NCBI GenBank assembly: GCA_963678855.1
Contig: OY787448.1
Span: forward strand, 2,046,001-2,110,000
Length of the DNA stretch: 64,000 bases
Source: F22 sp963678855
GTDB taxonomy: Bacteria > Bacteroidota > Bacteroidia > Bacteroidales > Bacteroidaceae
Direction: 5' to 3'
The notes beneath the pieces are model-generated. The model worked only from the letters and a program-made list of their open reading frames with translations, had not been told where the DNA came from and made no database searches. Shown one piece after another: positions 38,616-46,934 of this stretch. Every line of letters begins with the position of its first letter. Position 1 is the first letter of the stretch. Made by a program: the position numbers and the translations under genes.

Positions 38616-38972
38616 ATGAAAAAGATTGAAGCTATCATCCGCAAATCAAAATTCAATGACGTCAAAGAAGCCCTTATAGCGGCGGATATTGAATGGTTCT
38701 CTTACTATGATGTGCGCGGTATCGGCCGTGCGCGTGAAGGGCGTGTCTATCGTGGTATCGCATATGATACTAGTACTATTGAACGTACGTATCTGTCTAT
38801 TGTCGTTCGTGATAAGAATGTTGAAAAGACTATTGATGCAATTATGTCAGCAGCACAAACAGGCGAAGTCGGCGATGGCCGTATCTTTATTGTGCCAGTA
38901 GAAGACTCTATTAGAATCCGTAATGGAGAGCGAGGAGACATTTCACTTTATTTAGCTGAGAGCGAGAAGTAA
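38616..38972 (+). CDS. P-II family nitrogen regulator
   Basis: The 118-aa trimeric signal protein binds ATP/ADP and 2-oxoglutarate and blocks the ammonium channel when nitrogen is plentiful. The start at 38616 gives the family N terminus MKKIEAIIRKSKF; an upstream in-frame ATG at 38559 would add 19 foreign residues. The T-loop region GIGRAREGRVYRG keeps the tyrosine that is uridylylated in GlnB (YRG), though no GlnD is visible here. It lies 33 bases before the amt gene, the standard glnK-amtB order. Confidence 0.92.
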   Translation: MKKIEAIIRKSKFNDVKEALIAADIEWFSYYDVRGIGRAREGRVYRGIAYDTSTIERTYLSIVVRDKNVEKTIDAIMSAAQTGEVGDGRIFIVPVEDSIRIRNGERGDISLYLAESEK

Positions 38973-39005
38973 AACAGGTATTCACAATAGGTAAAAATAT
39001 AGATT

Positions 39006-40256
39006 ATGACATTATTAAGTGCAAATGCTACTACGGTAGTAGATACAATCAGTGGGCTGGATACCGTATGGGTATTACTAGCTGCAATTCTAGTCTTTTG
39101 GATGCAACCTGGTTTCGCGTTGGTTGAAGCAGGTTTGACAAGTGCAAAAAATGCGTCCAATATCCTTATGAAGAACCTTGTAGACTTCATGTCGGGTTCT
39201 TTCCTATATTGGTTTATTGGATTTGGAATTATGTTTGGTGCAGGTAGCTTTATGGGTTTGCCTAACTTCTTCGATATGTCGTTCTTCTCTACAGACGGTG
39301 CGACTATCCCTACAGAAGCCTTCATGATATTTCAAACAGTGTTCTGCGCTACGGCTGCGACAATTGTGTCTGGTGCAATGGCAGAACGTACAAAATTTAC
39401 TACATATCTTATGTATTCTGTAGTAATTTCAGGTCTTATCTATCCTGTCTCAGGTCACTGGACATGGGGTGGTGGATGGCTAGGTGAAATGGGTTTCCAT
39501 GATTTCGCAGGTTCTACTATTGTTCACTCTGTTGGTGGTTGGATTGCGTTGGTCGGTGCAGCTCTTCTAGGTCCACGTATGGGTAAATATGACAAGAATG
39601 GTAAGGCACGTGCTCTACCAGGGCACAACTTGACATTGGCTTGCTTAGGTGTATTTATTTTATGGATGGGATGGTTTGGTTTTAACCCAGGATCACAGCT
39701 CGGTGCCGCAGGCTCAGCAAATGCAACTGCTATTTCACACGTATTTGTTACAACAAATGTTGCTGCTGCCATTGGTGGTATTGCTGCAATGGCTGTATCA
39801 TGGCTTCAGTTTGGTAAACCTACTTTGTCCTTTACACTCAACGGTATTCTTGCAGGTCTTGTAGGTATCACAGCAGGTTGTGACACTGTTGATTTGTATG
39901 GTGCTGCTATTATTGGACTTGTATGTGGTGTCGCAATGGTCTTCTCTGTAGAATTTATTGATAAAGTTTTGAAAATTGACGATCCAGTAGGTGCTTCATC
40001 AGTACATGGTGTGTGTGGTTTGCTAGGTACTCTCCTTGTAGGTTTGTTTGCAACAGACGGAGGATTTTTCTATGGTGGCGGTTTTGACCTTCTAGGTGTA
40101 CAAGCTCTTGGAGCTGTGTCTATTGGTGCTTGGGCTGCTGGTGCTGGTTTCGTATTGTTCTTCGTATTGAAGAAAGTTGCTGGACTTCGCGTTCCTGCTC
40201 GTATCGAAGAAGAAGGTTTGGATGTTTACGAACATGGGGAAACAGCTTATCACTAG
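39006..40256 (+). CDS. amt: Ammonium transporter
   Basis: The 416-aa Amt/MEP/Rh channel has 11 predicted helices. Markers include MQPGFALVEAGLTSAKNAS (about 36-54), the WTWGGGWLGEMGFHDFAGS signature (about 156-174, followed by the first pore His in TIVHSVGG), WMGWFGFNPGSQLG, and the second pore His in SSVHGVCGLLGTL. It moves ammonium across the inner membrane and is controlled by the P-II protein encoded just upstream. There is no predicted signal peptide. Confidence 0.95.
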   Translation: MTLLSANATTVVDTISGLDTVWVLLAAILVFWMQPGFALVEAGLTSAKNASNILMKNLVDFMSGSFLYWFIGFGIMFGAGSFMGLPNFFDMSFFSTDGATIPTEAFMIFQTVFCATAATIVSGAMAERTKFTTYLMYSVVISGLIYPVSGHWTWGGGWLGEMGFHDFAGSTIVHSVGGWIALVGAALLGPRMGKYDKNGKARALPGHNLTLACLGVFILWMGWFGFNPGSQLGAAGSANATAISHVFVTTNVAAAIGGIAAMAVSWLQFGKPTLSFTLNGILAGLVGITAGCDTVDLYGAAIIGLVCGVAMVFSVEFIDKVLKIDDPVGASSVHGVCGLLGTLLVGLFATDGGFFYGGGFDLLGVQALGAVSIGAWAAGAGFVLFFVLKKVAGLRVPARIEEEGLDVYEHGETAYH

Positions 40257-40339
40257 AAAGATGGGTGTATAACGGTTCTATAATAATGTATACCTCGTCT
40301 TTGATTTAAACCTTAGTATTTCCATACTTTTTATATGAT

Positions 40340-40374
40340 GGGAGCGACATTAGGCTATGGCCAATGTTGCTCCC
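40340..40374. terminator. Hairpin between amt and hemW
   Basis: GGGAGCGACATT (40340-40351) pairs with AATGTTGCTCCC (40363-40374) in a 12-bp stem with one G-U pair. A weak T-run follows (TGACTTTATA); on the other strand AAAAAG/CTTTTT lies just outside. It sits between convergent genes. Confidence 0.65.
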
Positions 40375-40432
40375 TGACTTTATATATCTCTGTATATTAT
40401 GTTTGCTTAATTCTAGTTTTAATAAATGAGGC

Positions 40433-41578
40433 TTAATCCTCGTCAACCCATAACAAATCGGCCATAATACGGTCTGAGATAAATAGACCTTCTGGTGACA
40501 AAGTCATTGTCTCACTTGACTTATTATATATGATATGTTCAGATTGGATATACTTCTGTGCCTCTTGCCAAACAAAGACTGCATACTTTTCCTCCATAGT
40601 CTCACGTATTTCTGGTATTTTGATACCCCAGATAGTGCGTAGCCTAGTTACAATCATATCGTTGTATCTAGTTTGTTCATCCAGTAGCTCTATCTCTATG
40701 CCTTCTTTTCGACGTGTCGCATCACAGTATATGCTTAATAAAGGGCTATTCCATTGCCTTTTTTTTCCATCGTAGCTGTGGGCCGAGGGACCTAGACCTA
40801 AATAAGGTATACCTAGCCAGTAATTGCTATTATGTCTGGCATGCATATTAGGAAGGCAGAAATTTGATATCTCATATTCAATATATCCAGCTGATAAAAG
40901 TGTATCTCGAAGTGTTTTGAAATAAGCCACACTTAGCTCCTCTTCTGGAATAGTCACCTCTCCACGTTGGCGCATTTTTTCAAGCTCAGTTCCTTCTTCG
41001 TAAGTCAGATGGTATGCCGATATGTGATTAGGTGCTAATGCCAAAGCCTGTTTTAAATCTTGTTCCCAAATCTCTTGCGTTTGATTTGGTAGGCCATAAA
41101 TCAAATCAAGACTATAGTTTGTGATGCCATAATGTCTACATGTAGCAACGGCTTCTGCGGCTTGTTGGGCAGTATGCCGTCTGTTAATCAGCTGAAGAAT
41201 TTCATTATTGAAAGTCTGTACACCCATGCTTATTCTATTTATCGGTGTATGTTTAATAAGTGCTTCTACATACTCTTCGGTCAAGTCATCTGGATTGGCT
41301 TCCAAAGTAATCTCTTCTAAAGCCTCTTTATGAAAAAGGCCTTCTTTTTTGAGTGTGTCAAATATGTGTTGAATTTCTTCAACTTTTAGCTGAGAAGGAG
41401 TTCCGCCTCCTAAATAGATTGTTGATACAGGTTCTTCCTTAAGTTCCTGCTTCCTTTCTTTTATTTCCTCATCCAGAGCACGTAAGAAGTCAGCGTGCCT
41501 TTTACCCGTAGTTGAGTAGAAGTCACAATAAAAACATCTTTTTTTACAAAACGGTATGTGAATATAGATTCCTGCCAT
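40433..41578 (-). CDS. hemW: Heme chaperone HemW (CPN-III-like radical SAM)
   Basis: The 381-aa protein starts MAGIYIHIPFCKKRCFYCDFYST: the radical-SAM CxxxCxxC is followed by a Phe-Tyr-Cys stretch as in HemW and not HemN. Further on are YLGGGTPSQL, LEANPDDL, RISMGVQTFN and the C-terminal HemN_C domain. HemW binds heme and hands it to respiratory proteins; it is not the coproporphyrinogen dehydrogenase. The ATG at 41578 is preferred over the TTG at 41587. Minus-strand TAAGTTTG (41593-41600) is a candidate -7 box. Confidence 0.92.
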   Translation of the reverse strand: MAGIYIHIPFCKKRCFYCDFYSTTGKRHADFLRALDEEIKERKQELKEEPVSTIYLGGGTPSQLKVEEIQHIFDTLKKEGLFHKEALEEITLEANPDDLTEEYVEALIKHTPINRISMGVQTFNNEILQLINRRHTAQQAAEAVATCRHYGITNYSLDLIYGLPNQTQEIWEQDLKQALALAPNHISAYHLTYEEGTELEKMRQRGEVTIPEEELSVAYFKTLRDTLLSAGYIEYEISNFCLPNMHARHNSNYWLGIPYLGLGPSAHSYDGKKRQWNSPLLSIYCDATRRKEGIEIELLDEQTRYNDMIVTRLRTIWGIKIPEIRETMEEKYAVFVWQEAQKYIQSEHIIYNKSSETMTLSPEGLFISDRIMADLLWVDED

Positions 41579-41592
41579 AGTTGGCAAAATTA

Positions 41593-41600
41593 CAAACTTA
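41593..41600 (-). promoter_or_regulatory. -7 box of hemW
   Basis: Minus-strand TAAGTTTG matches TAnnTTTG, 14 bases from the ATG. Confidence 0.5.
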
Positions 41601-41718
41601 TTGTAGTATATCCAATCTTTTTCAACGCTTTACAAGCTTTTGTAGACATAAATATCGAATTGTAGGCAGTAGTGTGAAGACATGTTATTTAACATCTTAA
41701 TAATTTTGTTTAGGTGTT

Positions 41719-41726
41719 TATATTTG
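41719..41726 (+). promoter_or_regulatory. -7 box of the EF-G2-like gene
   Basis: TATATTTG, 31 bases before the ATG. Upstream, ATGTTA-tt-TAACAT (41682-41695) is a perfect 6-bp dyad that could be a regulator site. Confidence 0.5.
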
Positions 41727-41757
41727 TCTATTTTGCGAACGCAATCCTTTAAAATCT

Positions 41758-43923
41758 ATGCTTATGAAAGTATACAAGACCGATGAAATAAAAAACATAG
41801 CCTTACTAGGTAGTGATGGCTCCGGGAAAACCACTCTTGTGGAAGCAATGCTTTGCGAGAGTGGAGTTATAAAACGAAGAGGTAGTATCTCTAGTCACAC
41901 CACAGTTGGGGATTATTTCCCAGTAGAACATGAATATGGTTATTCTATCTTTTCCACTGTAACGCATATGGAGTGGATGAACAAGAAATTAAATGTCATA
42001 GACACTCCTGGAGCCGATGATTTTGTAGGCTCAGTACTAACTGCTTTGGGTGTAACCGATACGGCGATAATGCTTTTGAATGGTCAGTACGGTTTAGAGG
42101 TCACAACTCAAAATAACTTCAGACTAACACAAAAATCTGAAAAACCAGTGATTTTTGTGGTGAATCATTTAGACCACGAAAAATGTGATTACGACAATAT
42201 TTTGGTACAGCTCCGTGAAGCTTATGGTAGCCATGTGATACCTGTTCAATATCCATTAGAAACAGGACCTAACTTCAATTCAGTTATTGATGTACTGTTG
42301 ATGAAGCAATATGTATGGGGACCAGACGGTGGAGAGCCAACCATTCAAGATATGCCAGACAGTGAACTCGACAAAGCAAAAGAAATGCATAAAGCTTTGG
42401 TTGAGGCTGCTGCAGAGAATGATGATACGCTGATGGAGAAATTCTTCGAAAGCGAACATCTAAGTGAAGACGAAATGCGCGAAGGTATCCGTCTAGGTTT
42501 GGTTCAACGTGGTATATACCCTGTTTTCTGTGTGTGTGCAAAGAAAGATATGGGTGTACGTCGTTTGATGGAATTCTTGGGCAATGTTGTCCCATTTGTT
42601 TCTGAAATGCCTAAGGTACCTAATACACAAGGTGAAGAAATTACACCTGATAAAGATGGACCTACTAGTTTGTATTTCTTTAAAACTAGTGTTGAACCAC
42701 ATATTGGTGAAGTGTCTTACTTCAAGGTTATGAGTGGTACGGTACGGGAAGGTGATGATATGCTCAATGCCGATAGAGGTAGCAAGGAGCGTATGGCACA
42801 AATTTATGTTGTCGCTGGTCCTCACCGTGAAAAAGTAACAGAATTGCAGGCAGGAGATATCGGCGCTGCAGTTAAACTGAAAGATGTACGTACAGGTAAT
42901 ACACTGAATGATAAAGACTGTGACCATAAGTTTGAATTTATTGGTTACCCAAGTTATAAGTATACTCGTGCGATTGTTCCTAAGAACGAAGCTGATGTAG
43001 AAAAGTTAATGTCTGTGCTAAATCGCATGCATGAGGAAGATCCTACTTGGAAAGTTGAACAAAGTAAGGAATTGCGTCAAACATTGGTGCATGGACAAGG
43101 TGAGTTCCACCTACGTGCTTTGAAATGGCGTTTGGAGAATAATGAAAATCTACCAGTAGAGTATGTTGCTCCAAAGATTCCTTATCGCGAAACGATTACG
43201 AAAGTTGCTGCTGCTGATTACCGCCATAAAAAACAATCTGGTGGAGCAGGTCAGTTTGCAGAAGTGCATATGATTGTTGAGTCTTATCACGATGGTGATC
43301 CTGTACCAGAAACGTACAAGATTGGCGGTAAGGACATCAAGGTCACCGTAAAGGGTACTGAAGAACATAAGTTAGACTGGGGAGGTAAGCTCTTCTTTGT
43401 AAACAGTGTTGTAGGTGGTGCTATTGATACACGGTTTATGCCTGCTATTGTGAAAGGTATTATGGCGCGTTTGGAGCATGGTCCTTTGACAGGAAGTTAT
43501 GCGCGTGATGTACGTGTTGTAGTTTATGATGGCAAGATGCACCCAGTAGATTCTAATGAAGTTTCATTTATGTTGGCAGCACGTCATGCCTTTAGTGAAG
43601 CGTTTAAGAATGCAGGTCCAAAGATTTTGGAACCAATATATGACGTTGAAGTACAGACACCAAGTGATAAGCTGGGTGATGTAATGAGTGATCTACAAGG
43701 CCGTCGAGCATTGATTATGGGAATGAACAGTGAGAAAGGCTACGAAAAACTTCAGGCGAAAGTACCATTGAAGGAAATGAGTAGTTATTCTACTGGCCTG
43801 AGCTCATTGACTGGTGGGCGTGCATCGTTTACGATGGACTTTGCCAACTATGAGCTTGTTCCTAGCGATGTGCAAGACACGCTTATTAAAGAATTTGAAG
43901 CGCAGCAAGCGCAAGATGATTAA
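41758..43923 (+). CDS. Divergent elongation factor G paralogue (EF-G2 type) with degenerate GTPase motifs
   Basis: The 721-aa protein has all EF-G domains in order (G domain about 10-285, then II, III, IV with YRETITK, and V). The G domain departs from the standard factor: P-loop GSDGSGKTT (18-26) instead of GHIDAGKTT; switch I EHEYGYSI (57-64) in place of EQERGITI, so the Mg-binding Thr is Ser63; switch II DTPGADDF (82-89), where the catalytic His of DTPGHVDF is Ala86; and NHLD (136-139) for NKxD. A Bacteroides thetaiotaomicron EF-G2 paralogue was reported to support translation without GTPase activity; this protein looks like its orthologue. The true fusA is not in the window. It stands alone, with a hairpin terminator 140 bases after its stop. 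Confidence 0.88.
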   Translation: MLMKVYKTDEIKNIALLGSDGSGKTTLVEAMLCESGVIKRRGSISSHTTVGDYFPVEHEYGYSIFSTVTHMEWMNKKLNVIDTPGADDFVGSVLTALGVTDTAIMLLNGQYGLEVTTQNNFRLTQKSEKPVIFVVNHLDHEKCDYDNILVQLREAYGSHVIPVQYPLETGPNFNSVIDVLLMKQYVWGPDGGEPTIQDMPDSELDKAKEMHKALVEAAAENDDTLMEKFFESEHLSEDEMREGIRLGLVQRGIYPVFCVCAKKDMGVRRLMEFLGNVVPFVSEMPKVPNTQGEEITPDKDGPTSLYFFKTSVEPHIGEVSYFKVMSGTVREGDDMLNADRGSKERMAQIYVVAGPHREKVTELQAGDIGAAVKLKDVRTGNTLNDKDCDHKFEFIGYPSYKYTRAIVPKNEADVEKLMSVLNRMHEEDPTWKVEQSKELRQTLVHGQGEFHLRALKWRLENNENLPVEYVAPKIPYRETITKVAAADYRHKKQSGGAGQFAEVHMIVESYHDGDPVPETYKIGGKDIKVTVKGTEEHKLDWGGKLFFVNSVVGGAIDTRFMPAIVKGIMARLEHGPLTGSYARDVRVVVYDGKMHPVDSNEVSFMLAARHAFSEAFKNAGPKILEPIYDVEVQTPSDKLGDVMSDLQGRRALIMGMNSEKGYEKLQAKVPLKEMSSYSTGLSSLTGGRASFTMDFANYELVPSDVQDTLIKEFEAQQAQDD

Positions 43924-44060
43924 GCGGAATGCTAGTTTAATTATGCTTAAAATCTTGACGAAAAGCTTTTTGTAATTCTCTTTATAACAAATTTAATTGC
44001 TTAAAATTGATCCCAAAATAGCGGGACAATCAAAATATGCGTTAAGTGGTATGAAGTGCG
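43924..44060. other. Untranslated stretch after the EF-G2-like gene
   Basis: No ORF. A bulged hairpin (TTGATCCC with GGGACAATCAA, about 44007-44032) lies before the terminator. It is either a long 3' UTR or a small RNA ending at 44097. Confidence 0.35.
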
Positions 44061-44097
44061 GCCGTCATTCAACGTGAGTTGCGTGGCGGCTTTTTTT
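44061..44097 (+). terminator. Terminator downstream of the EF-G2-like gene
   Basis: GCCGTCATTCAAC (44061-44073) and GTTGCGTGGCGGC (44078-44090) form a 13-bp stem with one mismatch and a GTGA loop, followed by seven T bases. Confidence 0.8.
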
Positions 44098-44212
44098 ATT
44101 GTTAACTATTTAAATGGTAAACTGTTGACTAAAAAGTATTGTAGTATGGTTAAATTGTTTCTTTGATTACGTTAATTCCTTCTTTTTGTACGTTTTATTC
44201 GCTGGATTTTCT

Positions 44213-44220
44213 TAAATTTG
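44213..44220 (+). promoter_or_regulatory. -7 box four bases from the rprX ATG
   Basis: TAAATTTG ends four bases before the start codon at 44225, so the predicted transcript start falls on the ATG itself. No clean TTTG at the expected -33 position was found. Confidence 0.5.
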
Positions 44221-44224
44221 CACC

Positions 44225-45793
44225 ATGAATAAGAAAACGATTTGGATTATTGTTGCTATCATGACCGTGAGTTTCGGTGGTATTTTGATTCTTCAAATCA
44301 ATTATATCCAAGAGATGATACGCATGCGTCGTGAACAATTCAATGAATCTGTACAGCGTGCGCTTTATGCAGTATCTACGGATGTAGAACAATATGAGAC
44401 CCGCCGTTGGTTAGAGTATGAGATAAAAGAAGCTCGCCAGCGTGATGCCGCTCAAGCTCAGGCTTCAGCATTGCAAGATTCCTTAGGTGGTGGATACGTG
44501 AATCGTGTACAACATTATTATCAAGCATCGCCTGATGGTCAGAGCTTCTCGACTATGACGATTAGATCAAGAGTTTCTGTAAACTCTATGCAAAAGCCCA
44601 GAGTTTCTATATCGGAGCATCATGGTCGTAATAGTTTACCCAATACGTCGCAATCCCTTCAAGATGAAATTAATAAACGTTACTTACACCAGCGTTATCT
44701 GTTAGATGATGTGGTGTGGAAAATGTTACGTCATGCTAGTTTGAAGCCAATTGCGGAACGTATTGATTTTAAGACATTGGATGATTATCTCCGGGCTGAA
44801 TTGCTCAATAATGGAGTCGATTTGGTTTATCATTTTTCGGTTCATAACAAAAATGGTAAAGAGGTTTATAGGTGTTCTGACTTTGATGCTCGCGGTATAG
44901 AGCAAGCTTTTACACAAGTCTTGTTTTTTAATGATCCGCCGACACGTCAAAGTGTTATTAAGGTGCATTTTCCAGCTCTTGATTCTTTTATAAAGAGTTC
45001 AGTGAGCTTTGTTGCGCCTTCGGTGGTGTTTATGCTTTTGCTGGTATTTACTTATATATTTGTTGTATATAGTATTTTCAGGCAAAAGAAGTTGAGTGAG
45101 ATGCGAAATGATTTCGTCAACAATATGACACACGAGTTTAAGACGCCTATTTCTACTATCTCGTTGGCGGCACAAATGCTTAAGGATGCCGACGTAGATA
45201 AATCACCGCAAATCTTCAGACAAGTGTCTAATGTCATATTTGATGAAACTAAACGACTTCGTTTCCAAGTCGATAAGGTTTTGCAAATGTCGATGTTTGA
45301 TAAATCGCGTGTAGTGTTGAAGTTTAAAGAGATAGATGCACACGCTATGATTGAAAATGTAGTCAATACATTCTCGTTGAAAGTTCAAAATTACAATGGG
45401 GTATTGAATACAGATTTGGCCGCAGATGACCCAATAATCTCTGCTGATGATATGCATATTACTAATGTGGTCTTCAACCTATTAGATAATGCGGTGAAGT
45501 ATCGTCGTGAAGATGTTGATCTAAAGCTTGAAGTGGCTACTTGGAATGATGGTGAGCGATTGATGATCTCTATTGCTGACAATGGAATCGGTATAAAGAA
45601 AGAGAATGTAAAGAAAGTTTTTGATCGTTTTTACAGAGTTCATACTGGTAACCGTCATGATGTAAAAGGCTTTGGATTGGGTTTGGCCTATGTGAAGCGC
45701 ATTATCACTGACCATAAAGGTACAGTGCGTGTGGAGAGCGAATTAAATGTTGGAACAAAATTTATAATTTCATTACCCCTACTAAAAGAGTAA
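44225..45793 (+). CDS. rprX: Sensor histidine kinase, RprX-like
   Basis: A 522-aa inner-membrane kinase: helix 1 (about 5-25), a periplasmic domain of some 235 residues, helix 2 (about 262-285), then cytosolic HisKA with MTHEFKTPIST (phosphorylated His303) and HATPase_c with the N box VVFNLLDNAVKY, G1 IADNGIGI and GFGLGLAY. No HAMP or PAS domain is evident. It precedes the response-regulator gene by three bases; that regulator resembles RprY strongly, which supports the RprX name. Signal unknown. Confidence 0.87.
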   Translation: MNKKTIWIIVAIMTVSFGGILILQINYIQEMIRMRREQFNESVQRALYAVSTDVEQYETRRWLEYEIKEARQRDAAQAQASALQDSLGGGYVNRVQHYYQASPDGQSFSTMTIRSRVSVNSMQKPRVSISEHHGRNSLPNTSQSLQDEINKRYLHQRYLLDDVVWKMLRHASLKPIAERIDFKTLDDYLRAELLNNGVDLVYHFSVHNKNGKEVYRCSDFDARGIEQAFTQVLFFNDPPTRQSVIKVHFPALDSFIKSSVSFVAPSVVFMLLLVFTYIFVVYSIFRQKKLSEMRNDFVNNMTHEFKTPISTISLAAQMLKDADVDKSPQIFRQVSNVIFDETKRLRFQVDKVLQMSMFDKSRVVLKFKEIDAHAMIENVVNTFSLKVQNYNGVLNTDLAADDPIISADDMHITNVVFNLLDNAVKYRREDVDLKLEVATWNDGERLMISIADNGIGIKKENVKKVFDRFYRVHTGNRHDVKGFGLGLAYVKRIITDHKGTVRVESELNVGTKFIISLPLLKE

Positions 45794-45796
45794 GTT

Positions 45797-46501
45797 ATGG
45801 AAAAGAAAACAATGAACGTCCTTTTATGCGAGGATGATGAGAACCTAGGCATGTTGCTTAGAGAGTATTTGCAAGCAAAGGGTTATAAAGCAGACCTTTG
45901 TAGCGATGGTGAGGCAGGTTATAAGACTTTCCTTAAGAACAAATATGATATTTGTGTATTCGACGTTATGATGCCTAAGAAAGATGGTTTCACGTTGGCT
46001 ACTGAAGTACGTGCGGTAAACCAAGATATTCCAATTATCTTCTTGACTGCTAAGACTTTGAAAGAAGATATTCTTGAAGGTTTCAAGATTGGTGCTGATG
46101 ATTATATCACTAAGCCATTCTCTATGGAAGAGTTGACTTTCCGCATGGAAGCAATTTTGCGTCGTGTTCGAGGTAAGAAGACAAAAGAGAATACAGTGTA
46201 CAAACTTGGTGGTTTTGTATTCGATACTCAAAAGCAATTGTTGACTATCGGCGAGAACACAACTAAGTTGACTACAAAAGAAAGTGAACTATTGAGCCTT
46301 CTTTGTGCGCACAATAACGAAATCCTTCAACGTGATTTCGCTTTGAAGACTATCTGGATTGATGATAACTACTTCAATGCACGTAGTATGGATGTGTATA
46401 TCACTAAGTTGCGTAAGCACTTGCGTCCTGATCCAACTGTTGAAATTATCAACATTCATGGTAAGGGATATAAGTTGATTACTCCACTTCCAGAAGATTA
46501 A
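45797..46501 (+). CDS. rprY: OmpR-family response regulator, RprY-like
   Basis: The 234-aa protein has a receiver domain (about 5-120) with acidic pair Glu12-Asp13-Asp14, phosphoacceptor Asp56 (VFDVMMP) and the FLTAKTL switch Thr/Lys, then an OmpR-type winged helix with the KLTTKESELLSLL and SMDVYITKLRKHL helices. The receiver reads like Bacteroides RprY as I remember it (CEDDENLGMLLREYLQAKGY). The two-gene operon rprX-rprY ends at a very strong hairpin nine bases after the stop. Confidence 0.9.
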   Translation: MEKKTMNVLLCEDDENLGMLLREYLQAKGYKADLCSDGEAGYKTFLKNKYDICVFDVMMPKKDGFTLATEVRAVNQDIPIIFLTAKTLKEDILEGFKIGADDYITKPFSMEELTFRMEAILRRVRGKKTKENTVYKLGGFVFDTQKQLLTIGENTTKLTTKESELLSLLCAHNNEILQRDFALKTIWIDDNYFNARSMDVYITKLRKHLRPDPTVEIINIHGKGYKLITPLPED

Positions 46502-46509
46502 TGAGGAAG

Positions 46510-46563
46510 ATATCCAAAAATAACGGTCTCTAGCAGAAGCTAGAGACCGTTATTTTTGGATAT
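46510..46563. terminator. Two-way terminator with a perfect 25-bp stem
   Basis: 46510-46534 and 46539-46563 are exact reverse complements (ATATCCAAAAATAACGGTCT at the left end) around an AGAA loop. The AAAAAT/ATTTTT tracts are inside the stem, so it can end both rprY (+) and the small convergent gene (-). Confidence 0.9.
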
Positions 46564-46593
46564 ACACACCCAGTGTGCGAGTCTGCAAATTAA

Positions 46594-46776
46594 TTATCCT
46601 TCAATACGTTGTTTTCCAAGCACGATGTAAGTCACAAGACCTACTAGCATAGCACCTACGCTCAAGCCTAGGAATGTATTGTTGTTGATTTGTGCAGAGT
46701 CTGTGGCTGCAGCACCAATAAGTGCCAATGCACCAATTAGGACAAGGGCAAGTCCAATGTACTTCAAGTTATTCAT
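46594..46776 (-). CDS. Small two-helix membrane protein of unknown function
   Basis: The 60-aa protein has two hydrophobic helices (about 5-25, IGLALVLIGALALIGAAA; and 34-53, FLGLSVGAMLVGLVTYIVLG) joined by a short polar turn (TDSAQINNN), with Lys and Arg at the two ends. Short proteins of this kind are common in Bacteroidales genomes and are not characterised. It is a single gene, convergent to rprY and sharing its terminator. The good ATG, compact composition and terminator support a real gene. Confidence 0.7.
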   Translation of the reverse strand: MNNLKYIGLALVLIGALALIGAAATDSAQINNNTFLGLSVGAMLVGLVTYIVLGKQRIEG

Positions 46777-46934
46777 TGTCTATATATTTAAAGCGTTATA
46801 TTTTTCTTGCCACAAATAAACGGATAATTTTGGATTTGACGAAATTATTCATCCAAAAAAATGTGCATATTGCTATGATTTCTCACATTTTATAGTAATT
46901 GTGCAGGTATTCTATAAGTTTTAATTTGCACGCC

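Noticed and set aside
41758..43923. EF-G-like protein as a tetracycline-resistance ribosomal protection protein
   Set aside because: Length near 721 aa is not decisive, but TetQ/TetM proteins keep DTPGHxDF and NKxD; here these are lost, and the neighbours show no transfer signs.
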